DNA of 64,000 nucleotides from Favolaschia claudopus (GCA_037176885.1 JAWWNJ010000028.1:620001-684000); one strand, 5' to 3'. Positions 23,514 to 35,936 are shown, numbered from the stretch's first letter. The notes: generated from the sequence alone by a model not told the origin. Numbers and translations are program-made.

Positions 23514-24944
23514 TAGAAGCATATATTTCGTATAGTACATACACGTTTTCGTACAAACTTATGGTAGATGTCAATGATATTAATGTAGTTTTTGTCAAGT
23601 AAACGAGACGCAGCGGATGTAAACCGAATACAACAGTAAAGGATGAAAAAGGCAGCAGGGAGGTACGCCGCGGACAACAGTGGGAGTGGGCGGGGAACGA
23701 CGGCAGCATCGAGCGCAGTGTCGACACCATCCCGATGTGCGGATGGCGACGGTGCGAGTCGTCGGGAGCGGTAGCACGTCGGCAACAGTGGTGGTGGTGT
23801 GGCGGCGTCGATGAATGTGAGCGCGTCGGGATCGTCCGTAACGACAGCGGAAGTAGGTGTGTAGAGGGTTGGCATCGAGCGCGAGGGCACACATGGACGG
23901 GGTAGGGCCGCGGTGTTGACAGCTTGCGGATGCGGCGCATACACGGGTGGAGACCGGCGGCGGCATCGCATCCGTAGTGTCAATGGTTTGAGGGTGTGCC
24001 GATAGCGGTATAGCGGCGTCGACACGGCCACGGAGTCCGGTGCGAAGAGGCAGTGGCAGCGTCAAGAACGACGTGCGAGTGTACTAGCGGAGAGCCAAAG
24101 GCTGCGCGTGAATCGTCAGCGCCGGCCTGCTCATCTTGCGAGTGGCAGATGGGGTGGGGCTGGGTATGGTATACCGCGATCGTGCAGCTACAAGAGTGCA
24201 TTAATAAATGAACAACGTGAAAGTAAGACGAAGAAATTGAATGAAGAAAACACACCTTGGACTATAGAACTTTCTTTACTTACTAAACTCATTTGAAAAG
24301 GGAGGGGATTCACTGATTCGGAGCCTCCCGAGGTTCTGAAGATAGATGATTCCGATTCGGCGGATTCTTAGGCCCATAGGTTATTTGAGAATACAATCTT
24401 GAGTTGCTTGAAGCGTAGTACTGTAGTAAATGGCGGGGTTGTGAACAGGAATCAGAGGGTGAGAAGAGTGGGGAGAAGGCAAGAGAAGAGGAAATGTGGG
24501 TGTTGCCAGCGCCCACACTCGTTCCTCCGCTGGTCGAGGTCGATACGAAGTCTTGAGTGGTCGAAAACAGTGGATGTGACAGATGTTACATCGTCACATC
24601 CTTTGGCTGATGCGTGCATACGTAGCGCGCGGGCCGCCGAATAAACCTTTTGTGGACGGTCGGTATTCTTTCCCAGCACGAGATGCACGGCAAAATCCGC
24701 GAAATTTATTCGAAAACGGCAAGTGCTCCCCATTATTCTGTTCTTGTCAAACCGGCAAGTTGGACGCGTTTTCCCGAGGATTTACGGGTGCGGCGGGTAG
24801 GTCTATCATCAGGAATGTCCCCTGCCGAAAACTGGAGCTCAAAGTAGGGTGAGCCTCAAATTCTCTCTTTCTCTTTCCTCCCTCCTTCCTTTTTCGATTT
24901 TTATTTTTTCAAGCCCCTGTGGCCCACAACACCGCTATTTTGCC
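23514..24944. other. 3' non-coding part of transposon copy 1
   Basis: GC-rich, with long Arg/Pro/His-rich open frames on the minus strand that look like composition artefacts, then AT-rich sequence up to the right inverted terminus. The same holds for 30157-31587 in copy 2. Confidence 0.5.
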
Positions 24945-24950
24945 ATATCG

Positions 24951-27900
24951 GGCTAAATACTTGTGATGTGGGCCAATAGCTCGGTAATAGCGAATATTCT
25001 ATATATGGTCAATCAATCATGATAATCAATCAGCACTGCCTCCGGCGCTTGCTCTTGTCTCTCTCTTGTCCTCGCTGAGTAGCCGGGCTATTCCTTCTAT
25101 TCTCGTCGAAAGCGCTGCTTCCTCGTCTCTCGAACATGTACGGAACAGTATTCCATCACTACCAACACCCCGAGGAACCGCCGCCGCCTTCCGAACCTCC
25201 AGAATCAGCACCGAAACGCGGTCGTGGTCGCCCAAAGGGCTCGAAGAACAAGCGCAAAGCATCTGAAGTTGCTCACTCTGAAGTGCCTGCCCCAGATCCC
25301 GTGCCTGCCGCGGCTACATCGTCCAAACCCCCACAGAAGAAAGCACGCATTGCTTCCCAGCCTGTCGCAGACGCTGATGTACCCATCGTCGGCTTGCCGG
25401 ACATCAACACTTCCACCACCGAGTCCGTGGAAGGAGGAAGAGCTTCAAATTTAATTCGGCCTCTTCCAAACTTGGTGCATGACATCTCTACTCTCGCTGC
25501 AGACTCGTAACTGACTTCGTGAAGCTTACGCGAGGATCGGCAAACCGCTCTCGTGCACCTGGCTCTACCCCTGCTTCGGATAGCATGAGCACGTTATCTA
25601 CCGCGTCTTCGATGTACATTTCTCCCCCATCCAATGCTATACATCCCACTCCCCCACTATGTGCGCCTTCGCAACTTGAAGACCCAACAAGAAATTTTCA
25701 TTCAGCTCCGCCACACGACAATCCTCGCAGTGTCATATCCCGTGTGAATGCAGAACCCACAACAAACAATCTATTCTCAACATCACTCCCTTCCTCGGTA
25801 GCGCCCGATATGGTAGATTTCATAACGGATATCGACGAATCAACTGGGTCGCAGTCGCTTCACGCGGAGGGCATTGGCGAGGAGGATGAAGGAGACGGCG
25901 ACGATGATCTCAATGATGGGGAGTCTCGGGACGAGGGGCCACAGCGTAAACCAAAGCGCAGGCCATTTCCAGCATGGTTTACGAACCGTTTGAACGAGAT
26001 TCTCGAGGAACTCAAGTATGATACGGAGACATCAATGAAGAAGAAATCACGACATTACATCGCCGGTACCTTCTGGCTTCCACGCAAGTCGGTTTGGTTT
26101 CCTCTTCATAGCCTCAATGTAAAGCCCACCGACCTCTTTCTTCCCGACTTCTTTGTATGGGATCCACTTGGTCTCGTTGGCACCAATCAGGTCCGCTGCC
26201 CCGACTGCAACTCACATCATCTCACACGCAACGGCATTCTGAAGCGGCCTCGCAGGATCGTCGATCTCGATGCCTGCTTCTGGATCATCGGCTGGGTATA
26301 TGCATGTAAAAAGCGCTCGGGCGGATGCGGCTCTCGATTCCGCTCTTGGGATCAACGAGTCTTGGAACGCTTGCCTCTTGAACTGGCAGCGGAATTTCCG
26401 GCTCATCTCACGTGGAGGAGTGGACTATCAACTCGAGCATTTGGGGTTATTCGCTCATGCTTTCAACATGGGATGGGCGCCGAAGAAGTCGCAGATATCT
26501 TCCGAATGCAACACCTCCGTCGCTATGATGAAATTCGACTTCAATATTTGCGTACAAAAGTTGCCCAGGTGAATCTTCCGGGAGCTACATACGAACCTTT
26601 CTTGCCATTCGAAGACCGTTCAGCCTCCGGATTCCACGGTTTTACACCCAGCGGTCAATGGCTTCGCGACATTTACGATAACTTCATCGAATCATACCGG
26701 GATGTTCTAAACCAACACACGGCGATGCTTTCCGCTCGAATTTGCGCCATTGATCATAGTCACAAGGTATGTCAGCTTCTGATACTCAATAACCTACCTC
26801 ACACTCATCGCTCCCATGTAGCTCGCTAAACATGTCTTCAAAATTGATGGCGTACCGATCTTCACCGCCCTCCTCACTGTCACGAACGAAAAAGGCGAAA
26901 TCAAAGTTTGTGTATTTGTTGCAACCAAATCCCATTCACAATACGAGGATGCGCTACGGCGCCTTGCTGATGATCTCACTGTCTATGGGCATGACTTGCC
27001 GGAAGTCTTTTACACGGACAACATGTCCGACAAGCCAATGCTCGAGAAAATATTTACATCTCTTCTCGACAAAGTCACGCCGGTTCAGAAGCACTCTGAA
27101 TTGCCGCTCTTTGTAGACCCAGAGTCCGTCATGCAGCCATCCCTTCTCAACGACACAACCACCATCAACAATGTTATGCGTAGCATTCTGGACGACATGC
27201 CTCGCACCGCTGGCAGCTATATTGTTGTTGGTTTTGGCTCCGAGTGGAACATTGATATGACTCCACACGGTCGATTGGCTCAGCGTGGGCCACCCGCAGT
27301 CCTACAGATTGCGTATAAAGATAGAGTTTATGTTCTTCAGGTCTGTAAAATTTCGCACTTTGTTTTTATGTTGGGTTTTTTCTTCGACTGACAGTCATTC
27401 AGATAGGAGAGATGTTGAAGCGGCAGGTCCTGCCATTCGAGCTTCTGAACCTGCTTCGAGAACCTCGAGTAATTAAAGCAGGTCGGAGCGTGAATGCAGA
27501 TTTGCGCCGGCTTGCTACGGCATGTGCTCAGCCTCCTGCCTCATTTTCGGGCGCTCTGGATCTCGGAAATTTTGCGAAAGATCGTTTTCTGATTCCAAAC
27601 GCAAACATGTCTCTTGTTGACCTTGTCGCAGCCCTGCTCAATCAGTGCTATCCTCAGCATTACAGCGAACGCATCAGCAGCAACTGGTCGGATTCCGACC
27701 TGACTACAATCCAGCAGCAGTATGCTGCACGGGATGCGCATGTGGCACTGGTTCTTTATCAAAAGATACAACAGACACCACTTCCAGTTGCGATGCAGTC
27801 AAATACAGGCCCTGGGACTTCCGTGCTTCTCCTGACAGACGATAATAAGAAAGTTGCAGCTCGCGGGGTCATATCCGCGGCCGCTGGCCTGGGTGTTTTT

Positions 27901-30900
27901 AACGGGGTCAGCCTGACCTCAACACGGACTGTTGTTACTGTGCGCGAAGTTTTAATTCCTGGCGCCGCTATTGGACAAAGTGACAAGAATCGTTCTCTCA
28001 AAACCTATGGCAACCCTCCGTTCGATATTCTTGCTCATCGAAGTCACATCCGTGTCTTACCTGGGGTCAATCACAACTCTCTTTCGACATCTCACCCATC
28101 CCAGCCTTCCACTATCCCTGTTCTTCATGCACCGACTCCTTCTTCCGCTATGTTGGAACCCGAGGTTGAGAGCGAGGACTCACACTCTGATCTTGTTGGT
28201 CTCGGCGACGAATTGCAGGCCCTAGATGGACTCGAAGATGACTCGGAAACCATCAACGGCTCGGATGACAGTTTCCATTCCCCCGACAAGGACCCGAACA
28301 GCGCAGCCGAGGGTGCCTCTGTCCTTGGTGAAATTCCATTTGCCGTGCTTGCTACTTACGCGCTGCTTGTGCGAAGCAGAGTACTCAAAGATGTGTTTCA
28401 TGTTTTTAACATGATTTACATCTCTCGCACGCACGGATTGCGGGTGCCATTTTCTCGTGCTTTGCGCGATGCGTTGCTGATACCCCATCCCGCCGACAAG
28501 GCTCAAATTGAAGCCTATCTTAAAACCAAGAATGTCACTTGGCAAGATATGCTTCGATTTCACCCCAAATGGCTGTGGCGGCATTGTCGTCGGACTATTC
28601 CCCCACCCGAAGATCTTTATCCAATGGTTCACGCAGTCTTCATGACTTGGGGCCCGCTTGTCGATAGTAAGACCAAACTCCCGCTATTCAACTCTGCTGC
28701 ATGGAAGGTCGCTAAAAACATCCTGGAGTTGATCAAAAACGGCTTTGTTTCTGATCCTCCTGGCGTGCAGCTTTACTATTGCATCGGGTTCGACAAGAAG
28801 GCAGCTGGGCTGCCAATTTATCGTTGCGTTCGAGGTACGAACATGGTTGAAGGTGGTGTCCACACCCATCTGCTGGCCAAACTCCCTTCCCATGCCGCTT
28901 CCGTTCGACATATGGTCGCCTGTCTGCTTGATTTTGTATTGCGCCACAACCTCCATGTAAGTTAATCCGAGCCTTACCAGGTTTTATTTTATCTAATCGG
29001 TACCCAGGTTGGTCATTTCAATTCCACGGGCAAGAAATATGCAGGCCACGACTCTATCTGGCTGTCAAACAGCATTCAAGAACTGGAAATTACTCTCGCG
29101 GAGAGGTATGGAATTTCCCCGCTTCCTTTGACGTGGATCAACGGCAACCTGTATCAACCAACTGAACAATCGGTCGGAATAATCAAGATTCCAAAAGCAG
29201 TTTGCGAGCCGGTTGGAATCCAGCCCTATAACGAAGAAGCCGACTCGAAACAGAAGCAGCGGTACCTCGCTCGAATGCAGGGGACTCGGAAGGCCCTTCT
29301 ACCCGTCTCTGGGGTCTCAGAGGTTTTATTGTTTGAACATCTCATGCAAACATCGGCCGCTTTTCAGAAATGCAAGACCGCAATGTCAACCGAAGCTACG
29401 TTGATCTATAATCGCGAGGTGGAGTCGCGCGAGGATTGTTATTATAAGGTAAGTGAATTCAATCAATCTATTCCGCCTTTCTTTTCGCTAAATTGAGTAT
29501 CAAGCTGGAAGAGCATCTCACCGCTTATTTCAACGGCGGCTACAAGGACTCAGCCAACATCCGACAGAGCTGCTCCGACGCCCGCGGAAAGACTAAGCCT
29601 CTAGAACAAAAACTACAAGATCCCAAGCGAGCTGAGAAAATCGTGAACGCTCGCTCGGGTCCCCCCGTCAAACATCAAGTCACCAGTGGCTTTAATAGCA
29701 TTGCACAGTGAGTTCAAATGCACAATTTACCTCGTTGCGATGATTACAATTCCTCCCCGTAGTATTCCTTCGAACTCGATCCCTTCCGCTTCACGTGCGC
29801 AGCAATTTGCTGTCCAAAACAACATCCCGGAAGCTGCCGCAGTTGCAACTACAAGTCTGAGCATTCAACGAGTCGCCGAGACCGTACCTGCACCGGCACA
29901 ATCAAAGAAACGTGCTGTTCGTCAATGTCCCCGCTGCGCTGATGCAAACTGCAAAGGTAAAGGGCGCTGGTATTGGTGCCAGAACACATGCCAAGATTGT
30001 AACGAAAAGTCCCTCTTGGTTTGTGTGGGGCGCAAGGCAACTGCAAAGGATCAACGTCGTTGTATCCCTGCGCGGGATGTTGAGCTCGATCGAACGGCTC
30101 GGGTTTACCTTGGGCTTGAGAAAGCTCAAGGGCAGACTGTTTTAACATTTGTTTAATAGAAGCATATATTTCGTATAGTACATACACGTTTTCGTACAAA
30201 CTTATGGTAGATGTCAATGATATTAATGTAGTTTTTGTCAAGTAAACGAGACGCAGCGGATGTAAACCGAATACAACAGTAAAGGATGAAAAAGGCAGCA
30301 GGGAGGTACGCCGCGGACAACAGTGGGAGTGGGCGGGGAACGACGGCAGCATCGAGCGCAGTGTCGACACCATCCCGATGTGCGGATGGCGACGGTGCGA
30401 GTCGTCGGGAGCGGTAGCACGTCGGCAACAGTGGTGGTGGTGTGGCGGCGTCGATGAATGTGAGCGCGTCGGGATCGTCCGTAACGACAGCGGAAGTAGG
30501 TGTGTAGAGGGTTGGCATCGAGCGCGAGGGCACACATGGACGGGGTAGGGCCGCGGTGTTGACAGCTTGCGGATGCGGCGCATACACGGGTGGAGACCGG
30601 CGGCGGCATCGCATCCGTAGTGTCAATGGTTTGAGGGTGTGCCGATAGCGGTATAGCGGCGTCGACACGGCCACGGAGTCCGGTGCGAAGAGGCAGTGGC
30701 AGCGTCAAGAACGACGTGCGAGTGTACTAGCGGAGAGCCAAAGGCTGCGCGTGAATCGTCAGCGCCGGCCTGCTCATCTTGCGAGTGGCAGATGGGGTGG
30801 GGCTGGGTATGGTATACCGCGATCGTGCAGCTACAAGAGTGCATTAATAAATGAACAACGTGAAAGTAAGACGAAGAAATTGAATGAAGAAAACACACCT

Positions 30901-31587
30901 TGGACTATAGAACTTTCTTTACTTACTAAACTCATTTGAAAAGGGAGGGGATTCACTGATTCGGAGCCTCCCGAGGTTCTGAAGATAGATGATTCCGATT
31001 CGGCGGATTCTTAGGCCCATAGGTTATTTGAGAATACAATCTTGAGTTGCTTGAAGCGTAGTACTGTAGTAAATGGCGGGGTTGTGAACAGGAATCAGAG
31101 GGTGAGAAGAGTGGGGAGAAGGCAAGAGAAGAGGAAATGTGGGTGTTGCCAGCGCCCACACTCGTTCCTCCGCTGGTCGAGGTCGATACGAAGTCTTGAG
31201 TGGTCGAAAACAGTGGATGTGACAGATGTTACATCGTCACATCCTTTGGCTGATGCGTGCATACGTAGCGCGCGGGCCGCCGAATAAACCTTTTGTGGAC
31301 GGTCGGTATTCTTTCCCAGCACGAGATGCACGGCAAAATCCGCGAAATTTATTCGAAAACGGCAAGTGCTCCCCATTATTCTGTTCTTGTCAAACCGGCA
31401 AGTTGGACGCGTTTTCCCGAGGATTTACGGGTGCGGCGGGTAGGTCTATCATCAGGAATGTCCCCTGCCGAAAACTGGAGCTCAAAGTAGGGTGAGCCTC
31501 AAATTCTCTCTTTCTCTTTCCTCCCTCCTTCCTTTTTCGATTTTTATTTTTTCAAGCCCCTGTGGCCCACAACACCGCTATTTTGCC
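24951..31587 (+). mobile_element. DNA transposon, copy 2 (6637 bp)
   Basis: Same orientation and apparently same sequence as copy 1. It is separated from copy 1 by only ATATCG (24945-24950), i.e. the flanking 8-bp GAATATCG lacking its first two bases. The right flank 31588-31595 is the complete GAATATCG. Confidence 0.8.
25136..30156 (+). CDS. Transposase-like protein with embedded 3'-5' exonuclease domain, copy 2
   Basis: Same gene as at 18493-23513, shifted by 6643 bp, with the same seven exons (25136-25506, 25584-26766, 26822-27340, 27403-28956, 29008-29448, 29505-29707, 29763-30156). All open segments translate identically to copy 1, including the Gly in exonuclease motif I. Both copies are therefore potentially expressed and the duplication must be recent, or an assembly artefact. 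Confidence 0.8.
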
Positions 31588-31595
31588 GAATATCG

Positions 31596-32400
31596 CGGAA
31601 AAGTGGAAATTCGAATAGCGGAGAACACCAAGTTGGGTTTTGATGATCACTTAGTGATCACCGAGATCACCGAGACTGTCGTCACGATTTATCAGCGTGT
31701 GCTGCCACATCAACGAACGACGAGCTGACTCGGGCCTGGCACGACGAGTTTGCGACGAGCTCTGTCTAAGCCCCGTATTGTTCTTCTCAATGGATTCTGT
31801 ATGTGCAATCTCAAGTTTATCTGAAATCGATCGATCACTTCTACAACACCTGGTGCTCTGAATCCTTCAAGAGAAAATTTCCAAATGCAATCCAAAAGAT
31901 TCCAAATGCCTCTGTCCGCCCAGTACACCCGGAGTGTTGTAGTCTTTCAAATTGTGGTCGCAGTCGCGTCATCTAGGTACCAAGCTATGCGGACGGGCGT
32001 TGGGTTGGCGTACGCAAAGTCTGAGCAAGGTCTGAGGATACGGGATGGAGAGCCGCACAACAAGCAAACAACAAGACCAGTGTGGTCGACCGGTCGGGAG
32101 GAGAAGACCTAGGAGGCAGGACATTATCATGTTATGGACAATGCAGGAGCTGTATCCGAGTCTGGGGTGGGAGGGGTGGCGGCCGCTGTGAGAGCTTGTG
32201 AGAGACTCTCTAAACTGCAATCACTGCAGCTGTATCTCTCTGTATCCTCACTGATATCTTGACGTCAGACCTTTTCGTTTTTTGCTCCGTTGCGTTCGAT
32301 GCAGCTGCAATCATGATCCTTTGTGTGGACGAGAGATAGCCAACCAGCACAAGATTCGCTCAGGACGACAAGAAGAAGCAAGTCGAAAGGAATTTATTGA
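31596..32400. other. Right flank of transposon array
   Basis: No gene supported. A short palindrome-like run (TGATCACTTAGTGATCA) lies near 31643. Confidence 0.35.
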
Positions 32401-32691
32401 CTACTGTGACAAGACTACATAGGGAGGCAAAGTTTCGCACTCTTGGTCGACTCCGTAGAGTCTCAAGCCCAGGAGGCCACGACAAGGCGGTGCGAGGGCT
32501 GCTAACCCGCTTCTAGGAAAACTACGTAGGAAAAGAACAAAACAAGGGGGACGAAGAAAGCAAGCAAAAAGGTGCGCAGAGAAGAAGAAATAAAAAGGCG
32601 CGTGTCCCGTCGAAGACTTGGAGTCCATACTGATAACCAAACAGCCGATAGTCAGCGAGAGAGTCGGGACAGCAAAGAGGAGTAGACTCAC

Positions 32692-32920
32692 CGATTCGGC
32701 GGAAACGTCCTGCAATGGGCTGTTCAGCGCGCAGCGTTTCCCGTAGTCTCGGTAGAGGCTCGGCCGTCCGAAGACGGAGTCATCGCAGTCTGCGTCTCCC
32801 CCAGGGCGTGTGCGCGCCTCCCGGATCCAAGCCCGACCAAGAACCCCGTCACCGTACAGACCGACCAATTGAACGACTTGGTCTCTGGATCCGGTGCGGC
32901 AGAACCCAGCCCATTAGAAT
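32692..32920 (-). repeat. Duplicated 229-nt exon, copy A
   Basis: About 95 percent identical to 33061-33289, offset about 369 bp, with similarity running on into the following intron (GACTCTCGCTGACTA). One base is missing in the run that reads AAGTTGAACG in copy B. Confidence 0.85.
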
Positions 32921-33060
32921 CTGAGGGCAAAGATGAGTAAGGGTGACTTGAGATTGAGGAGCGTTTAACTCACCGATTCGTTGAAGGTCGGAGGTCGAAG
33001 GCGATAGCTGGGAAAGCTCTAGTCAGCGAGAGTCAAGAAAGCGATACGTATTCGACTCAC

Positions 33061-33289
33061 CCATTTGGCGGAAACGTCCTGCAATGGGCTGTTCAGCGCG
33101 CAGCGTTTCCCGTAGTCTCGGTAGAGGCTCGTCCGCCCGAAGACGGATTCATCGCAGTCTGCGTCTCCCCCAGGGCGTGTGCGCACCTCCCGGATCCAAG
33201 CCCGACCAAGAACCCCGTCACCGTACAGACCGACCAAGTTGAACGACTTGGTCTCTGGATCCGGCGCGGCAGAACCCAGCCCACCAGAA
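33061..33289 (-). repeat. Duplicated 229-nt exon, copy B
   Basis: Partner of 32692-32920. Ends in AAATGG before the donor GTGAGTCG, where copy A ends GAATCG before GTGAGTCT. Confidence 0.85.
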
Positions 33290-33505
33290 CTTTAAGGCGA
33301 CGGTCAGTAATGATCTTGAGCAACAGAGGTTTATCCAGCTTACCGATTGTCGACTCTCCCTCTCCCTGCAGTTGCCGGCGTTGAGATGCTGCAAACCGCT
33401 TCAGCGTAAAGGGTATGAACCAGCTGCACTCACTTGTTCTCGCACCCTCTGTTGGGGGAGGGAGTGAGTTCGCTGGAGGTTAGGCTGGGGGTGCTGTTTA
33501 ATTTA

Positions 33506-34196
33506 TACCTTTGGAGGGGGTGCTGGGAACCGCAATCTCAGACACGGATGTAAATTTACTTCCGCTGTGCGGAAGGCAATTATTGCAATTTCGAGGCCAA
33601 ATTCACTTTTCATTGGCTGGGGTCGATCATACACGCCCCGTAACGCCATGCACGCCGCAGCTATCGGAATTCTCGCCCCGATAATTCCGAGTCCAGTGGT
33701 ACAGTGCGCCTATGCTTTTCGTTGCAAATTGTCAATGAGATTTGACGGTGAGCGAGCTAGTCGAGTAGGACTTACCTCGCGTCTTGGGGGCTCTATTCGC
33801 AGCTGTACGGACCTTTCGTCCGACCTAAGATTCGATATGATGTGCTGAAGCCTGAAATTCAAAATTCGTCCCGCCGTGTTTGTTCGTTGTCCGCAAAAGG
33901 CAATCAAGCATCTCTTTCCGTACTCTCACCTACTCTCACCCAACTCTCACCATGCCGCACTGAACATGTCTATTCGGCAACGTCGACGGCGCGCCAATTC
34001 TCTCGCTGTGCAGAGAAAAAAAATTGCAAAAAACGCATGGCCCCTGCGCAAAAAATAAAAAAGGCGCCGATATCAGTGGCAGTGCGCCTAGCCCACTAAG
34101 CCATGTCCTCATCGTTCGAGTCACTACATTCCATTGCGCCCACCTCCATCGTCGACATCGACGACGCCCGAAAACAGTGAAAGCTTCGCAAAATCT
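33506..34196. other. Intergenic, promoter side of F-box gene
   Basis: No gene supported. Probable 5' UTR/promoter of the plus-strand F-box gene at the right end. Confidence 0.35.
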
Positions 34197-35936
34197 ATGT
34201 CTGGAACTGCGGAGGAGTCCATCGGGACCCATGTCTTCGCCATCCAAGAACTCTTGATGCTTGTTCTCTCGTACATCTCGCCGCCTGGCAAGGGCTCAAT
34301 ATCCGCCATTGACACCGGAACTCTGGCGAGCTTGGCGTGTGTATCTAGAAACTTGTCGAACGCGGCCCTAAATGCTCTGTGGCGGTCGATACACCGACCC
34401 GACGCGATCATTCAGTTGCTGCCGCGAGACTCATATGAGTTGTCGCAGAATGAGGAAACTGGGGCGAAACAGGTGAAAGTCTCGTCTGGTTTGTATCCGA
34501 GTTAGGTACGAACGCTGAAAATATAGTTCAGACTCAAACGTCCTTTGAATTCCGGTGACTTTGAATCTTTCGACAAGTATGCTCCTCGCATACATTACAT
34601 CGATTTTTCGAACTCGAGCAGGATTCTGGGACCTGGATGCGAGCTTTTCCCTTACATCAAAGAATTTCGGGACCCCATCCTTCCAGCTCTTGCAGATTTT
34701 CGATGGGAGCCTTCCGTGCAAAATGGATGCATTGGCGCCTTCCACCTTCTCTCCCGCAAAGCGTCTCTACCAAGTCAAGAGTTTTCTCTGCTTATGTGGT
34801 CCGAGATCGAGCATTCAGCGGAAGAGTCCGAGGTCATTGCTCTTACAATTGATGCTTTCAATGACCCGGCTCTTCCTTGGCTTCCAGATGTCAAGAAACT
34901 TACGCTGCGCACGCTGCATTATCTCCCGGCCATCGAGTCCGCTATTCAGAGATTTTCCGACTTCGAGCACTTCTCTTCTGACCTGCGTGTAGGTGGAGCA
35001 CTACTCAAGCACCTAGCGACCCTCCCCCATCTCCGCTTCCTCGATCTGCGCTCACTGGATGGTTCTGCGACCGCTGACATCTTTGACGCCCCTGATCATT
35101 CCCACTTCCCCGCGCTTGAAGGGCTACGGTTCTCCGGCAATATCACCTCCATGGCTCAGCTTTGCCCCTTGGTATCTTCGCCCCACCTATCCTCCGTATT
35201 TCTGAGAACAGATCTCTCCAACGCGCCCCCCGCGGCTCATCCCCTCGCCCCGACCCTTTCCTCCCTCTTCGCCTCGCTCCTCCCGCATTCCGTACCCACC
35301 CGCACATCCACCTTCGGGCTCGCGCACTTCGTATTTGCCAGATCATCGACACGTTCCGTCGTCAATACAACGCCCGCGGGCGCTCTCCCATCGACACTCT
35401 CGCTTGCCGACGCATTCGGCCCGCTCTACGAGTGCGCAGGCCTGCAAACATTTCGCGTCGATGCCGATCCGTTGACGCTGGCCATGACGGACGCGGACGT
35501 CCGCGCTATGGCGCACGCCTGGCCGCTTCTCACAGCGCTCGTTATCACGCCTCCGCGGGCGAAGCGCGTTGCGCCGCCGAATGTGGGGTTGTATGCGCTC
35601 TGGGATTTGGCCAGCCGCTGTCGGCGTTTGAGAACGCTCGCGATCGAGGTGGATGCGGAGGTCGCGGATGCATTTCGCGCCTGGGACGATTCGAGCGCGG
35701 ACGGAGATGGGGATGCGGAAGAGTCGACAAGAAGACTTAGCGGCCATTCAGTGGTGATGGAGGAGCTGACGCTGTTCTCCTCGCCATGCGGAGACAAGCC
35801 GCAGCTCGTCGCGGACTTTTTGGCTCGTGCGTTTCCGCGCCTTCCTGAGCGGGCGTTCCATGTTTATTGGTCGGGCGAAGGCCAGGATGGGAGGCGGCGG
35901 TGGGATGTGGTTGCGGAGGCGTTGGGTCATCGTTGA
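34197..35936 (+). CDS. F-box protein with LRR-like C-terminal region (gene A)
   Basis: Two exons (34197-34478, 34527-35936; 48-nt intron) give 563 residues. The N-terminus holds an F-box-like helix set (FAIQELLMLVLSYI ... LASLACVSRNLSNAALNAL), the module that binds Skp1 in SCF ubiquitin ligases. The rest is Leu-rich repeat-like (LPHLRFLDLRSLDG, FPALEGLRFSGNITSM), the presumed substrate-binding surface. It ends RRRWDVVAEALGHR. The start is uncertain: an upstream ATG at 34103 hits a stop at once unless spliced, so the ATG at 34197 was chosen. It converges on gene B (minus strand). A decayed copy of its 3' half lies at 40985-41641. Target unknown. Confidence 0.75.

Larger units (their letters stand above)
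18308..24944 (+). mobile_element. DNA transposon, copy 1 (6637 bp), DUF6729-like/exonuclease transposase
   Basis: The left end (GGCTAAATACTTG...TGTGGGCCA) and the inverted right end (GGCAAAATAGCGG...TGTGGGCCA) match at 20 of 25 positions, so the element has imperfect terminal inverted repeats. The two-copy array is flanked by GAATATCG at 18300-18307 and again at 31588-31595, an 8-bp target-site duplication. One spliced gene fills 18493-23513; 23514-24944 is GC-rich sequence without a credible gene. The 8-bp duplication and inverted ends identify a cut-and-paste DNA transposon. I cannot place it in a named superfamily with confidence. Confidence 0.8.
18302..31587. repeat. Tandem duplication of a 6643-bp unit
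   Basis: Unit 1 (18302-24944) and unit 2 (24945-31587) repeat with a constant offset of 6643 bp. Every ORF in unit 1 recurs with an identical translation in unit 2, and all lines I compared by eye match exactly. The unit is a DNA transposon plus the 6 bp ATATCG. Confidence 0.95.
32401..33505 (-). other. Short-exon transcription-like unit with a duplicated exon
   Basis: On the minus strand a series of well-formed GT-AG junctions follows a TATAAAT box at about 33503: a first exon ending near 33439, a 45-nt exon ending in CAATCG, a 229-nt exon (33289-33061), a 45-nt exon ending GAATCG, a second 229-nt exon (32920-32692) and a terminal exon beginning TATGGACTCC near 32640. Copy 33289-33061 encodes an open segment with FNLVGLYGDGVLGRAWIREV; copy 32920-32692 has a one-base deletion relative to it. 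I found no in-frame start that joins all exons, so this could be a non-coding RNA, a decayed gene or a gene whose model I have missed. Confidence 0.4.

Noticed and set aside
23206..23940. A 244-codon minus-strand frame, and overlapping 173- and 156-codon frames, in the transposon (repeated at 29849-30583)
   Set aside because: Overlaps the real plus-strand zinc-cluster exon or GC-rich non-coding DNA. Composition is Arg/Pro/His-rich with no domain or splice logic.
18302..31587. Idea that the tandem unit is a gene-cluster duplication rather than a mobile element
   Set aside because: Inverted termini, matching 8-bp flanks and a single transposase-like gene per unit fit a transposon better.
31640..31680. 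Palindrome-like TGATCACTTAGTGATCA and adjoining GAGATCACCGAG repeat
   Set aside because: Short, imperfect and isolated. No reason to call it an origin, operator or element end.
35143..35797. Several 120-190-codon frames overlapping F-box gene A
   Set aside because: They are shadows in a GC-rich coding exon. The sense frame alone shows LRR-like periodicity.
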